DNA of 64,000 nt from Rothia nasimurium (GCF_014217215.1 NZ_CP056080.1:1488001-1552000); one strand, 5' to 3'; shown: positions 26,851 to 37,034, numbered from the stretch's first letter. Numbers and translations are program-made. The notes: generated from the sequence alone by a model not told the origin.

Positions 26851-29800
26851 CTATCGAAGCTTCACCACGGTATCGCAGGCAGCGATGTCTTCGGCTCGGT
26901 GGGAGACCAGGACGACCGCAGGCAGCTTGGTCTTGCCCTTAAGCTTCTGGCCGGGGGCGCGCTTAGTACCGCGGGCAACCTCATTAATCAGAGCCACCGC
27001 AGCGGGGGCATCGAGGTGGGCGGTCGGCTCATCCATCAGCAGCAGAGGCGAATCCACCAGCAGGGTGCGGGCAATCGCAATACGCTGACGCTGGCCACCC
27101 GACACATAAGAACCGCCAGCCCCCACCAGGGTCTGCAAGCCAGCAGGCAGGGACCGCACAAAATCGCCCAGCCCTACCCGGTCAAGCACCTCGTACATCT
27201 CTTCATCGGTGGGGCGCTCGTCCGCCGAACGGGCAATCGCCAGGTTATTAGCAATAGTGGACTCAAAGATATAGGCAGACTGGGGGCACCAAGCCGCATA
27301 CCCGCGCAAAGACTGGGCATCAAAGGCACGACCATTCACCCGAATCTGCCCCTGCTCAACAGGCAAGAAGCCCAGCAGGGTAGCCAAAGCAGTTGTCTTG
27401 CCCGAGCCAGAGGGGCCGGTGATACCCAGCCACTGCCCCGACGATACAGACGCTGACAGGTCGGTAAAAACAGGCTGCTCCATATTGGGCCAGCGGGTGG
27501 CCAGCGAATCCAGCTCCAGGGTGATGGACTTATGCGCGGCACGGTTCTTAGCCCCAATACCGGGGTCCCCAAGAATATCTCGAATTTCGCCCTTACCGGC
27601 GTCCTCCCCCTCGGCCGCAGTGGCAGCGTCCACGGTCTCAAAGTTAGCGCGGGTGCGGGCAACCAGGGCAGCGAAGGCGGGCCAGCCGCGAACGGCGTCC
27701 AGGTGGGCTGCGGTGGTCTCGAACAGGCCGGTCATCATCAAAATGACGATAGCTGCGGTCGGCGCGGTAACCTCCCCCACTTCAACGGCAGGCCAGACGC
27801 TGGCAATCACAGCTAGAGCCGCACCCCACCAGGTGACAACCATCAGGCCCTGGCCCACGCCGATAGCGCGGGAGCTCTTGAGGCGGGATTCCTGGGCATA
27901 GCCGTCCTGGCGGGAGACAGCCAGGGCAACGGTCTGGTCAAGGCCGTTATTGTGCAGGTCGGTAGCAGCATCCAGGGCCGAGACGCCCAGGCGGAGCATG
28001 GCCGAGGTTTCCCGGCGGGCAACGGCATCCGCGCGCTCGTCCGCACGCAGCACCACTGCCGGAATCACGAAGGTAGAGATAAGAACAGCGATGACGACCG
28101 GCAGCAGGGCCTGCGGGGTAGCCCAGGCTGTCACGCCCAGCACCAGTAGCATCACGATCAGATGAGCGGCAACCGGCAGGATAACGCGCGGGATAGCATC
28201 GCGCAGCTCGTCAATGTCGCCGACCAGCCGGTCAAGGATCTTATCCCCTCGCAGTAGGGAGCGCACCGACAGGACGGTACGTCCGGCAGCATCCCAGGCG
28301 CGCACGCGCAGGGTGTTAGCTGCCCCCAGCACCAGGTTGTGGGTGCGCAGGCGTTCGGCGTAGCGGGAGGTCGCCCTACCCAGGCCGAAGAAGCGGACGC
28401 CGGTAACAGCTACCAGCAGGTACATCATCGCGGGCTGCTCAGCGGCGCGCACGATGAGCCAGCCAGAAAGCGCGGTAAGGCTGACAGCAAAGACCACGGT
28501 GAGTACCGATAGCAGGATAGGCAGGGCCATATCGCGCTTGCGGATGCCTGTGAGCTCCCCCAGGTGGCGTAGGGTTTTCAGGACGCCCGCCGCGGCCGGC
28601 TCTACCGCCTGTTCTGTTGAGCTTGCAGCAGCTTGGACGGGGGCCGAGTCTTCGAGCTCGCCGGTGGCGACGGCGTCCGCCAAGGTCGCAAGAGCGTAGC
28701 CGCCTAGCCCATCTGCGTTCTGGGCGGTGAGCTCCCAGGTAACGCCGTGGGGCTTTGAGGTCGCCTGGAGCAGGTTGTTGGTGGCGGCAGCCAGGGCGGT
28801 GTCGTGGGTGACGATAATCAGGGTTGCGCCGGTTTCCTGCAGGGCAGCTAGGGCAACATTCACCTTGGCCGCTGAAACCGGGTCAAGGTGGGCGGTGGGT
28901 TCGTCAATCAGCACAGTGACGCGTTCTTCCTGGGCTTGCAGGGTGGCAACGCGGGCCAGGGCGCGGGCAATAGCAAGACGGCGCATCTGACCGGCTGAAA
29001 GGGCTTCCGGTGGCAAGTCTGCGAGGTCAGCAAGCCCTACCGAGTGCAGGAAGGAAGTGAAGTAGTCGCGGTCCTCAGCGGTGAAAGCGACGGAATCATC
29101 GAGCAGGGTTGAGGCGTAGTTGATGCCTTCGAGGGCACCTTCGCCGCGGGTTACGGTGGCGTAGAGGGCGACCTCTGCCAGGGCTGTGGGGGCGATGAAG
29201 GTGGGTGACTGGCTAATCCAGACGGTGGAGCCGGTGCCAGATACCAGGCCGGAGACGTGCACCGGTTCGGTGGTGCCGGTGGGTACCAGGTCGTTGCGCA
29301 GGGCTCCGCCCAGTACCGAGAGCAGGGTGGTTTTGCCGCAGCCGGAAGGCCCAGTGATAGCGGTGGTGGTTCCGTGGCGCAGGGTGAAGCTCACGCCGGT
29401 GAGGGTGCGGTCGCGGCCCGGGTAAGCGACAGAGAGCTGGCGCACCGAGATGCGGTCGCCGCCGGGGGCGACGGTAGCGTGGGGAATGGGCTGGTCGATG
29501 ATGGCCTCGGCGCGACGGAGGGCTGCCACGCCGTCCTCAGACTGATGGTAGGCGGTGCCCACATCGCGCAGGGGCTGGTAGCACTCGGGGGCCAGTAGCA
29601 AGGCGAAGAGGGCGACGTCGAGCCCCAGGTTCCCCTCCACTAGGCGCAGGCCAATCAGCACCGCTACCAGAGCTACCGAGATGGTGGTAATCAGTTCTAG
29701 GGCCAGCGATGAGAGGAAGGCCGAGCGCAGGGTGTACATGGTGGCCTTGCGGTAGCGCTCCCCCAGATCGCCCAGTGCCTTGGACTGAGCCCGCGAGCGC

Positions 29801-30552
29801 CCCAGGCCCACCAGCACGGGCAGACCCTTGACCAGTTCGACGATGTGGTCTGAGAGGCGCAGCAGGTCGCGCTGGGCGCGGGCGGTGTCTTCTGCTGTGG
29901 TTCGGCCGATGAGCACCATGAAGAGGGGGATCAGCGGCAGGGTGCAGATGATGACCAGGGCTGAGACCCAGTCGTAGAAGGCGATGAAAATCAGTAGCAG
30001 GGTGGGTACTACGGCCGTGGAGACAAAGGCGGTAAGAGTCTTGGTGTAGTAGTCATCCAGGGCGTTGAGGCCGCGGGAGAGCAGGACGGCGGTGGCACCG
30101 GTGCCGTCGGGGGTGTCGATACCGCCGGTGGCAAGGACACGGCGGATGAGTTTGCGGCGGATAGTGGTTTTGGCACCTACCGCCGCCTGCTGGGCGTAGA
30201 AGCCCAGGGACCAGTCGGCGGCTGCGCGCACCAAAAGCGCAATGACGCCGGTGACCGCCAGGGACAGCAGGCCCGGCTGCATGAAAGGGGCAGCAAAGAA
30301 GATACCGGTGAGCTGGGCCTGGCCGTTACCGGCGAAGACGGCAAGCTGTTCGGCGTGGGCAGACTCGTAGGTTTTCCCCTCGTAGAGCACCGCGTAGGTC
30401 ATGCGGGCTAGCAGGGTAATGGCGGTGCCCAGCACCGCGGCAAAGACAATGAGCGCCAGGGTTTTGAGTGCGGTGAGCACGGCAAAAACGGTGAGGTTTC
30501 TCTTGGCGTGGGGCCCCAGCGGGGGCCGCTTGCTCGTTGTGGGAGCGGTCAT
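26851..30552 (-). CDS. cydDC: Fused thiol-reductant ABC exporter CydDC
   Basis: Exports cysteine/glutathione-type reductant (or heme-linked cargo) needed for assembly of cytochrome bd. CydD and CydC are joined in one 1233-residue chain: TM domain, ATPase 1 with Walker A GPSGCGKTTLLS and signature LSAGQMRRLAIARAL, then a second TM domain from about residue 660 and ATPase 2 with GPSGSGKTTALA and VSGGQRQRIAIARTLL, each followed by an EPTAHLD-type Walker B. Such fusions occur in other actinobacteria. The frame opens at 30591 with GTG; I prefer ATG 30552, uncertainly. It lies behind a terminator after cydB and so likely has its own promoter, near the inverted repeat at 30577-30596. Confidence 0.93.
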   Translation of the reverse strand: MTAPTTSKRPPLGPHAKRNLTVFAVLTALKTLALIVFAAVLGTAITLLARMTYAVLYEGKTYESAHAEQLAVFAGNGQAQLTGIFFAAPFMQPGLLSLAVTGVIALLVRAAADWSLGFYAQQAAVGAKTTIRRKLIRRVLATGGIDTPDGTGATAVLLSRGLNALDDYYTKTLTAFVSTAVVPTLLLIFIAFYDWVSALVIICTLPLIPLFMVLIGRTTAEDTARAQRDLLRLSDHIVELVKGLPVLVGLGRSRAQSKALGDLGERYRKATMYTLRSAFLSSLALELITTISVALVAVLIGLRLVEGNLGLDVALFALLLAPECYQPLRDVGTAYHQSEDGVAALRRAEAIIDQPIPHATVAPGGDRISVRQLSVAYPGRDRTLTGVSFTLRHGTTTAITGPSGCGKTTLLSVLGGALRNDLVPTGTTEPVHVSGLVSGTGSTVWISQSPTFIAPTALAEVALYATVTRGEGALEGINYASTLLDDSVAFTAEDRDYFTSFLHSVGLADLADLPPEALSAGQMRRLAIARALARVATLQAQEERVTVLIDEPTAHLDPVSAAKVNVALAALQETGATLIIVTHDTALAAATNNLLQATSKPHGVTWELTAQNADGLGGYALATLADAVATGELEDSAPVQAAASSTEQAVEPAAAGVLKTLRHLGELTGIRKRDMALPILLSVLTVVFAVSLTALSGWLIVRAAEQPAMMYLLVAVTGVRFFGLGRATSRYAERLRTHNLVLGAANTLRVRAWDAAGRTVLSVRSLLRGDKILDRLVGDIDELRDAIPRVILPVAAHLIVMLLVLGVTAWATPQALLPVVIAVLISTFVIPAVVLRADERADAVARRETSAMLRLGVSALDAATDLHNNGLDQTVALAVSRQDGYAQESRLKSSRAIGVGQGLMVVTWWGAALAVIASVWPAVEVGEVTAPTAAIVILMMTGLFETTAAHLDAVRGWPAFAALVARTRANFETVDAATAAEGEDAGKGEIRDILGDPGIGAKNRAAHKSITLELDSLATRWPNMEQPVFTDLSASVSSGQWLGITGPSGSGKTTALATLLGFLPVEQGQIRVNGRAFDAQSLRGYAAWCPQSAYIFESTIANNLAIARSADERPTDEEMYEVLDRVGLGDFVRSLPAGLQTLVGAGGSYVSGGQRQRIAIARTLLVDSPLLLMDEPTAHLDAPAAVALINEVARGTKRAPGQKLKGKTKLPAVVLVSHRAEDIAACDTVVKLR

Positions 30553-30576
30553 TCTCGATAGTGTCCTTGGTGCCGC

Positions 30577-30596
30577 GAATAGTTTGTTCACTATTC
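30577..30596. promoter_or_regulatory. Inverted repeat at the cydDC promoter/start
   Basis: GAATAGT-6 bp-ACTATTC, a perfect 7-bp inverted repeat spanning the alternative GTG start of cydDC. Its size suits a dimeric repressor site or a small hairpin. It does not fit the Rex consensus TGTGAN6TCACA closely, so I do not assign a regulator. Confidence 0.4.
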
Positions 30597-30676
30597 TAGT
30601 GGGAACTTCTGGGTGGGGTAGACCCCGATGTCGATAGCTGGGCAGTGGGTGTCAGCACACTACCCCTCAAGGTAGG

Positions 30677-30713
30677 CGAAAGGACGCCGGGAGCTGCTCC
30701 CGACGTCCTTTCG
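30677..30713 (-). terminator. Terminator of cydAB
   Basis: A stem of CGAAAGGACG and GGGAGC paired with GCTCCC and CGTCCTTTCG across one mismatch, between the cydB stop and cydDC. It separates cydAB from the exporter gene. Confidence 0.8.
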
Positions 30714-30735
30714 TCTCTACGCCGTGTGCTAGCTG

Positions 30736-31815
30736 CTAGGCGTTGTAGGCGCTTGCACGAGTGGCGCGGGCGGCCAGCTCGGTGGCGTCGTGGGCATCGG
30801 GGATGCTCTCAACGCGCAGGCGCTTGCGGAAGACCCAGTAGGTCCAGCTCTGGTAGACGAGCAGAATCGGGATGCCGAAGAGACCGACCCAGCTCATCAC
30901 GCGCAGGGTGTACTCGGAGCTTGACGCGTTGGCGATAGTGAGGTTGTACGCCTCATCGAGGGTTGAGGGCAGGACGTTGGGGTACAGGGCCAGGAAGATG
31001 GCCAGGACGCCGAAGCCCACAAATACCGCAAAGCCGGAGAAGGCCTTACCCTCGCTCCTGCGGCTGGCAAAGAACCAGGCAGCGGCAAGAGCCAGCACGG
31101 CGAGTACGGTCAGAGCATAGGAGATGCCATTACCGGTGGTCACCTGCATGTAGATAACCCAGACGACAACCGGGAGCACCAGCAGGGGTGAGAACTTGAC
31201 CAGGGCAGCACCGGCGCGGTGGCGCACCTCGCCATCGGTCTTCAGCGCAATGAAGGCAAGACCCATGACCAGGGAAACACCGACCATGGCTAGGCCGCCC
31301 ATAAAGACAGCGGGAGTTAGCCAGGCGAAGGCGCCGCCCACACGGTCACCGTTTGCGTTGATGGGCAGGCCGGTGGAGGTTAGAGCCAGCAGGGCACCGA
31401 CCAGGAAGGCGATGAAGAAGGAACCCAGGGAGATAGCCAGGGTCCAGCCGGCGATCCAGCGCTCTGAGTCCTTCTTACCGCGGTACTCGATAGCAACAGC
31501 GCGGAAAATCAGGGCCAGCAGGGCCAGGGTCAGCGGGATGTAGAGGGCCGAGAAGAGGGAGGCGTACCACAGCGGGAAGGCTGCGAAGGTGGCTGCACCA
31601 GCGGTAACAACCCATACCTCGTTACCGTCCCAGACGGGGCCAATGGTGTTCAGCAGCAGGCGGCGTTCTTTCTCGTTCTTGGCGAAGATTCGGCTCATGA
31701 GCATACCTACGCCCAGGTCGAAACCGTCCAGAATGATGTAACCCACCCAGAAGAAGCCGATGACGGCGAACCAGAGAGTCGGCAGAAGAGGCTGGTCAGC
31801 AAAAAGCTCAAACAT
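30736..31815 (-). CDS. cydB: Cytochrome bd ubiquinol/menaquinol oxidase subunit II
   Basis: Membrane subunit of the high-affinity terminal oxidase, 359 residues with about nine transmembrane segments. The start PTLWFAVIGFFWVGYIILDG and the following FDLGVGML are the family signature; NTIGPVWDGNEVWVVTAGAA near residue 57 and FRAVAIEYRGK near 105 are conserved. ATG start with AAAGGGG upstream, 17 bp after cydA, so the two are co-transcribed. Confidence 0.97.
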   Translation of the reverse strand: MFELFADQPLLPTLWFAVIGFFWVGYIILDGFDLGVGMLMSRIFAKNEKERRLLLNTIGPVWDGNEVWVVTAGAATFAAFPLWYASLFSALYIPLTLALLALIFRAVAIEYRGKKDSERWIAGWTLAISLGSFFIAFLVGALLALTSTGLPINANGDRVGGAFAWLTPAVFMGGLAMVGVSLVMGLAFIALKTDGEVRHRAGAALVKFSPLLVLPVVVWVIYMQVTTGNGISYALTVLAVLALAAAWFFASRRSEGKAFSGFAVFVGFGVLAIFLALYPNVLPSTLDEAYNLTIANASSSEYTLRVMSWVGLFGIPILLVYQSWTYWVFRKRLRVESIPDAHDATELAARATRASAYNA

Positions 31816-31832
31816 GTGTGTAAGCCCCTTTC

Positions 31833-33404
31833 TTAGTAGGCGAACGCGAGCACGTCGCGGTCGTTCTTCTCGTCGTTATCGTGCGGGTCTTCGACCAGCT
31901 CGGGCATGGCCGCTGCGACACCTGCCTTGACGTACTTAGCCAGCAGGTAGACCTCGACAACCATCAGGACGCCGTATACCAGGCCCAGGGAGATGAGCGA
32001 GAAGAGAATCTCGTAGCCCGAAACACCGGGTGAGACGGCTGCGGCGGTGAACATCATGATGGCGGGGTTGCCATCGGGGTTGGGGGCAACGACGAAGGGC
32101 TGACGGCCCATTTCGGTGAAGATCCAGCCGGTGGCATTGGCACCGAAGGGGGCCAGGATGCCCGCAATCGCCAGGTTTGAAATCCACTTGGCTTCGGGTA
32201 CAGTCCCTTCGCCCTTCTTGCGGGTTACCCACAGAACGTAGAGGAAGGAGAGGGCGCTGATGCCGCCGAAGGTAATCATGCCGCGGAAGCCGTAGTAGGT
32301 CACTTCCATCAGGGGCAGGTACTCAACCTCGGTACCGGCTCGTTCCCCGTAGAGCTCGGGATTATCGGGGATGGTGCTGCCGTAGGTTTCTTCGTACTGG
32401 GGCAGCAGGGTGGTGATGCCGGGGACGTCGGTGGTGAAGTTGTTGTAGGCCAGGAAGGAGAGCAGGCCGGGAATTTCAATCACTGCCTGGACCTCGTCAC
32501 AGTTCTGGGCACCAGGTGATGAGAGAGAAAGGACAGAGAAGCCGGTGCCGTCATGGCAGGCTGCCTCGGCAGCTGCCATCTTCATGGGCTGCTGCTCAAT
32601 CATGAGCTGGGCTTGGTGGTGGCCAGTAAAGGCGGTGCCGATGAAGGCTGCAAAACCAACGATAGCGCCAATACGCAGGGACTTGAACCAGACGTTGAAA
32701 TCGGTCTTGTCGCGAGCGCCTTCGGTAGTTTCACCGACGATAACCTTGCCATCTTCCCCGATGGTGTCGATGCCGTCACGGCGGCGCTTCCAGAGCTTGT
32801 ACCAGGCGATACCGACCAGGAAGCCGCCGGCGACCTGCAGGGCGCCGAAGATAGCGTGGGGGTAGGCCACCAGGGCGGTGTTGTTGGTCAGCACAGCTAA
32901 GACGTCGGTCATAACGGGGCGGCCGTCAATCATTTCAACGCCAACAGGGTGCTGCATCCAGGAGTTAGCCACGATGATGAAGTAGGCAGAGAGCCAGGAG
33001 GCTGCTACAGCAGTGACCAGGCAGGCTGCGTGCACCTTGGGGGCCAGTTTGTCCCAGCCGAAGATGAAGAGGCCCAAGAAGGTGGACTCAACGAAGAAGG
33101 CCAGTAGGCCTTCCATCGCCAGAGGGGCGCCGAAGACGTCGCCCACAAAGCGGGAGTATTCGCTCCAGGCCATACCGAACTGGAATTCCTGCACAAGGCC
33201 GGTTGCAACGCCCATGATGAAGTTGATGAGGTAGAGCTTGCCCCAGAACTTGGTCATGCGCTTGTATTCGTGCTTCTTGGTTCGCACGTAGGCGATGTAG
33301 AAGCCGGATACAACGGCACCCAGGCCCAGGGTCAGCGGAACCATCATGAAGTGGTAGACGGTGGTGATACCGAATTGCCACCGCGCTAGTTCGAGGGGAT
33401 CCAT
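31833..33404 (-). CDS. cydA: Cytochrome bd oxidase subunit I
   Basis: Catalytic subunit that binds hemes b558, b595 and d and oxidises quinol at low oxygen. 523 residues; the heme b595 ligand His is in TTVYHFMMVPLTLG near residue 18, the GRQP-type motif appears as MGRQPFVVAP near 430, and the EFQFGMAWSEYSRFVGDVFG segment near 70 is typical. The Q-loop region (about 250-370) is in the short class. AAGGAAG stands before ATG 33404. First gene of the cydAB operon; in this lineage the products would support microaerobic growth. Confidence 0.97.
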   Translation of the reverse strand: MDPLELARWQFGITTVYHFMMVPLTLGLGAVVSGFYIAYVRTKKHEYKRMTKFWGKLYLINFIMGVATGLVQEFQFGMAWSEYSRFVGDVFGAPLAMEGLLAFFVESTFLGLFIFGWDKLAPKVHAACLVTAVAASWLSAYFIIVANSWMQHPVGVEMIDGRPVMTDVLAVLTNNTALVAYPHAIFGALQVAGGFLVGIAWYKLWKRRRDGIDTIGEDGKVIVGETTEGARDKTDFNVWFKSLRIGAIVGFAAFIGTAFTGHHQAQLMIEQQPMKMAAAEAACHDGTGFSVLSLSSPGAQNCDEVQAVIEIPGLLSFLAYNNFTTDVPGITTLLPQYEETYGSTIPDNPELYGERAGTEVEYLPLMEVTYYGFRGMITFGGISALSFLYVLWVTRKKGEGTVPEAKWISNLAIAGILAPFGANATGWIFTEMGRQPFVVAPNPDGNPAIMMFTAAAVSPGVSGYEILFSLISLGLVYGVLMVVEVYLLAKYVKAGVAAAMPELVEDPHDNDEKNDRDVLAFAY

Positions 33405-33585
33405 TGACTTCCTTGAGAGTTAAAGTGATGCACCGTCTGCGGGCTGGCATGCCGCCGTGGGCCCGGCGCAACGGTGCGGGTGTGTTTTGCTCTAGGATAG
33501 CGGGCTTGCACGAGCGTACCCTTAGGGTAGTTTTGACCTCTTCACCAGATGATTTGACGCTTCACTAAAGGTCACTTAAACGCTA
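33405..33585 (-). promoter_or_regulatory. cydA upstream region
   Basis: About 180 bp in front of cydA. On the minus strand TATCCT in CTATCCTAGAGC is a plausible -10 box. Further upstream a short direct repeat occurs, TCACTAAA and TCACTTAAA (33562-33580, plus strand), which could be an operator. No site for a known regulator is certain. Confidence 0.35.
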
Positions 33586-33621
33586 AGACTCCCGCTGACC
33601 TAGAGGATTCAGCGGGAGTCT
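33586..33621. terminator. Hairpin between mdh and cydA
   Basis: Perfect 13-bp stem AGACTCCCGCTGA/TCAGCGGGAGTCT with a 10-nt loop; T6 follows at a short distance on the plus strand (33629-33634). It most probably ends the parE-mdh transcript coming from the right, though the better T-run is on the other side. Confidence 0.7.
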
Positions 33622-33687
33622 CGATAGGTTTTTTACACCGGGCACCCAGTTAGTGACACTTTGTCTAGTCACACCGGGGCGGGTGTC

Positions 33688-34713
33688 TTAGCGGGGCCCG
33701 AGCAGGCCAAGCTGGGCGACGGCGTCCTTCTCTTCAACCAGCTCGGCCACAGAGGCCGCGATGCGCTGGCTGGCAAAATCTGAGTGCTGTAAACCGTGAA
33801 CAATCTCATATCCACCTGATGAACACTTGACGGGGAAAGAGCTGATAAGCCCCTCAGGCACCCCGTAGGAGCCGTCGGAGGGCACCGCCATGGAGGTGCT
33901 CCGCTCCCCCGTTCCCAGCACCCAGTCACGCACGTGGGCCAGGGCGGCGTGGGCAGCGGAGGCGACGGACGAACCACCGCGCACCGCGATAATTTCGGCT
34001 CCACGCTGGGCAACGGTGGGGATGAAGGTTTCTTCGATCCAGGTCTGGCCAAGGTTCTTGTCGGCAAGGGCGTCGATAGCGGGACGGCCGCCGACGGTGG
34101 CGTGGAAGAGGTCGGGGTACTGGCTGGCAGAGTGGTTACCCCAGATGGTGATACCGTCGATCTCGGGCACGGTGGCACCGGTGGCGGCAGCCAGCTGGGC
34201 AACCGCTCGGTGGTGGTCAAGGCGGGTGAGGGCGGTGAAGCGCTCCAGGGGGACGTCCGGCGCATGAGAAGCGGCAATGAGGGCGTTGGTATTAGCCGGG
34301 TTGCCCACCACAGCTACTTTCACATCATCAGCGGCCCGGTCGTTGATAGCCCTCCCCTGCACCGAGAAAATACCGCCGTTAGCTTCAAGCAGGTCGGCAC
34401 GCTCCATGCCCTTTGTGCGGGGGCGGGAGCCAATGAGCAGGGCGATACTGGTGCCGTCGAAGCCAACGGAGGGGTCGTCGGTGATATCGACAGATTCAAG
34501 CAGGGGGAAGGCGCAGTCGGCAAGCTCCATCGCGGTGCCCTCAGCGGCCTTGAGACCGGCCGGGATTTCGAGCAGACGCAGGCGCACGGGAGTATCTGGG
34601 CCCAGCATTTCACCTGCCGCGATGCGGAAGAGGGAGGCGTAGCCAATCTGGCCAGCGGCGCCGGTAACGGTGACAGTAACAGGGTGCTTCATTGCATGTG
34701 TCATGCACAACAT
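33688..34713 (-). CDS. mdh: Malate dehydrogenase
   Basis: NAD-dependent oxidation of malate to oxaloacetate in the TCA cycle. N-terminal Rossmann motif [21 protein letters not shown], substrate loop with [38 protein letters not shown] and the catalytic His in [12 protein letters not shown] are all present. The length class (about 330) is that of the actinobacterial/cytosolic type. Starts: ATG 34713, 34704 or 34692 are possible; GGGGCAGGG ends four bases before 34713, but homologues begin near MKHPVTV (34692). It follows parE by 27 bp. Confidence 0.94.
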   Translation of the reverse strand: MLCMTHAMKHPVTVTVTGAAGQIGYASLFRIAAGEMLGPDTPVRLRLLEIPAGLKAAEGTAMELADCAFPLLESVDITDDPSVGFDGTSIALLIGSRPRTKGMERADLLEANGGIFSVQGRAINDRAADDVKVAVVGNPANTNALIAASHAPDVPLERFTALTRLDHHRAVAQLAAATGATVPEIDGITIWGNHSASQYPDLFHATVGGRPAIDALADKNLGQTWIEETFIPTVAQRGAEIIAVRGGSSVASAAHAALAHVRDWVLGTGERSTSMAVPSDGSYGVPEGLISSFPVKCSSGGYEIVHGLQHSDFASQRIAASVAELVEEKDAVAQLGLLGPR

Positions 34714-34740
34714 TTTACCCTGCCCCTGCCCTCAACACGC

Positions 34741-36834
34741 TTAGGCGTCGATAGCCGTATGGTCGAGCTTGGTCGCACCGCGAATGATGAAGTCCTTACG
34801 CGGTGCCACTTCTGAACCCATCAAGAGGGTAAAGGCCCGCTCGGCAGCCTCAGCGTCCTCGACCCGCACACGGCGGAGCATGCGGTGGCGGGGGTCCATG
34901 GTGGTCTCCGCCAGCTGGTCGGCGTCCATCTCACCCAGGCCCTTGTAGCGCTGAATCGGCTCCTTATAGCTCTTACCTTCGGCCTCAAGCCGGTCGAGCA
35001 GCTCGTGCAGTTCTTTCTCAGAATAGGTGTAGACCATCTCGTTAGCCTTACCCCGGTTGACCACCTCGACCCGATGCAGGGGCGGTACAGCGGCGTAGAC
35101 GTGGCCGGCTTCTACCAGCGGACGCATGTAGCGGTAGAAGAGGGTCAGCAGCAGGGTACGGATGTGGGCGCCGTCCACGTCCGCGTCCGTCATCATGATG
35201 ATCTTGTTGTAGCGCTTCTGCTCTAAATCAAAGGTACGGCCAGAACCGGCGCCAATAACCTGAATAATGGCGGCACACTCGGCATTCGCCAGCATGTCGG
35301 TCAGCGAGGCCTTCTGGACGTTCAGGATCTTTCCGCGAATAGGCAGAAGGGCCTGATAGGTCGAGGAACGCGCCAGGCGAGCGGTGCCCAGCGCTGAGTC
35401 GCCCTCCACGATGAAGAGTTCGGACTTCTCCACGTCGGTGGAGCGGCAGTCCACCAGCTTGGTCGGCATCGACGAGGTTTCCAGGGCATTCTTGCGGCGC
35501 TGGGTTTCCTTGTGAACTCGCGCCGAAATACGCGACTTCATCTCGGCAACAACCTTTTCAGAAACAGCCGCCGCCTGGGTCTTCTCGCCCCGCGCGGTGG
35601 AGTTCAGCTTGGCCGCCAGCTGCTTGGCAACCACCTTAGAGACGATCTGGCGCACCGCCGGGGTACCCAGAATCTCCTTGGTCTGGCCCTCAAACTGGGG
35701 CTCAGCCAGACGCACGGTGAGCACAGCGGTAAGCCCCGCCAGCACGTCGTCCTTTTCAATCTTGTCGGTGCCAGCTTTGAACTTACGCGCGTTATCGGCA
35801 ATGTGCTTGCGGAAGGTCTTGAGCAGGCCCTGCTCGAAGCCGGTCTGGTGAGTGCCGCCCTTGGGGGTGGCGATGATGTTGACGAAGGTGCGCAGCTTGG
35901 TTTCGTAGCCGGTGCCCCAGCGCAGGGCAACATCAACCTCGCACTCGCGTTCCACTTCGGTCAGCTGGGAATGCCCCTCGGCGTCGAGCACGGGGACGGT
36001 CTCGGTGAAGGTATCGGTGCCGGTGAAGCGCCAGATGTCGGTTACGGCCTGGTCGTGGGCAAGGTAGTCCACGAACTCAGAGATACCGCCATCGTGCTGG
36101 AAGACCTCTTCGTGGGTCTCGAATTCACCGGGGGTGCCAGGCAGGCGGCGTTCATCGCGCACGGCAATCCGCAGGCCGGGAATCAGGAAGGCAGTCTGGC
36201 GCGCACGAGCCGCCAGGTTCTCGTAGCTGAACCGGGCGTCCGGAGTGAAAATCATGGGGTCGGCCCAGTAGCGCACGCGGGTGCCGGTGACCCCGCGCTT
36301 GGCCTTACCTACCACCTGCAGGGCGTCGGTGGAGGCGGTGAAGGGGGCATCGGGCTTGGGGGTGCGGGCGTCCTCGAAGATGCCGGGCACGCCGTGGCGG
36401 AAGCTCATCTGGTAGGTCTTGCCACCGCGGTCCACCTGTACGTCCAGGCGGGAAGAGAGCGCGTTGACGACCGAGGCGCCCACGCCGTGCAGGCCGCCCG
36501 AGGCGTTGTAGGAGCCGCCGCCGAACTTACCGCCGGCGTGCAGCTTGGTGTAGACCACCTCAACGCCGGAGAGTCCGGTGCGGGGTTCGATGTCGGTGGG
36601 CACGCCGCGGCCGTCGTCCTGAACCTCAACGGAGCCGTCCTTATAGAGGATGACCTGGATTGACTGGCCATACCCGGCCAGGGCCTCATCGACCGAGTTG
36701 TCGATGATTTCCCAGAGGCAGTGCATGAGGCCGCGCGAGTCGGTGGAGCCGATGTACATGCCGGGGCGCTTGCGCACGGCTTCGAGGCCTTCGAGCACCG
36801 ATAGGTTGCGGGCGGTGTAGTTGTTTGCTGCCAC
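34741..36834 (-). CDS. parE: DNA topoisomerase IV subunit B (ParE)
   Basis: ATPase subunit of the type IIA topoisomerase that partners the ParC at 23492. 697 residues in order: GHKL ATPase with EIIDNSVDEALAGYG, DDGRGVPTDI and GGLHGVGASVVNALS; transducer; TOPRIM domain with FIVEGDSALGTAR and the DADVDGAHIRTLLLTL metal site; then the PIRGKILNVQKA and RYKGLGEMDADQLAETTMDP motifs. Begins with GTG preceded by CAGGAGAG. ParE is called over GyrB because of the pairing with parC and absence of a GyrB-type insertion; the families are close. Confidence 0.9.
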   Translation of the reverse strand: MAANNYTARNLSVLEGLEAVRKRPGMYIGSTDSRGLMHCLWEIIDNSVDEALAGYGQSIQVILYKDGSVEVQDDGRGVPTDIEPRTGLSGVEVVYTKLHAGGKFGGGSYNASGGLHGVGASVVNALSSRLDVQVDRGGKTYQMSFRHGVPGIFEDARTPKPDAPFTASTDALQVVGKAKRGVTGTRVRYWADPMIFTPDARFSYENLAARARQTAFLIPGLRIAVRDERRLPGTPGEFETHEEVFQHDGGISEFVDYLAHDQAVTDIWRFTGTDTFTETVPVLDAEGHSQLTEVERECEVDVALRWGTGYETKLRTFVNIIATPKGGTHQTGFEQGLLKTFRKHIADNARKFKAGTDKIEKDDVLAGLTAVLTVRLAEPQFEGQTKEILGTPAVRQIVSKVVAKQLAAKLNSTARGEKTQAAAVSEKVVAEMKSRISARVHKETQRRKNALETSSMPTKLVDCRSTDVEKSELFIVEGDSALGTARLARSSTYQALLPIRGKILNVQKASLTDMLANAECAAIIQVIGAGSGRTFDLEQKRYNKIIMMTDADVDGAHIRTLLLTLFYRYMRPLVEAGHVYAAVPPLHRVEVVNRGKANEMVYTYSEKELHELLDRLEAEGKSYKEPIQRYKGLGEMDADQLAETTMDPRHRMLRRVRVEDAEAAERAFTLLMGSEVAPRKDFIIRGATKLDHTAIDA

Positions 36835-37034
36835 GAAACTCTCCTGCAGGTATGGACGGGGTGCCTATCTAGTGTAGTACATGTGTTCGGTTTGGCGGGT
36901 CTTTGGCGGCGCGGACGCCCGCGGCCGGCAGGCGGGAAGGGCGGGTTTAGCGCTGTGGGCGAAAGGACGTGCGGGGCGGCCCGGTCGGTGGTTGTATGGA
37001 GGGTGAGGAAGAAAGCTTTTGAAAGGAGCCTACC

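Noticed and set aside
35512-36663. 383-codon plus-strand frame antisense to parE
   Set aside because: Shadow frame caused by high GC and strong codon bias; the opposite strand encodes a complete ParE with all motifs.
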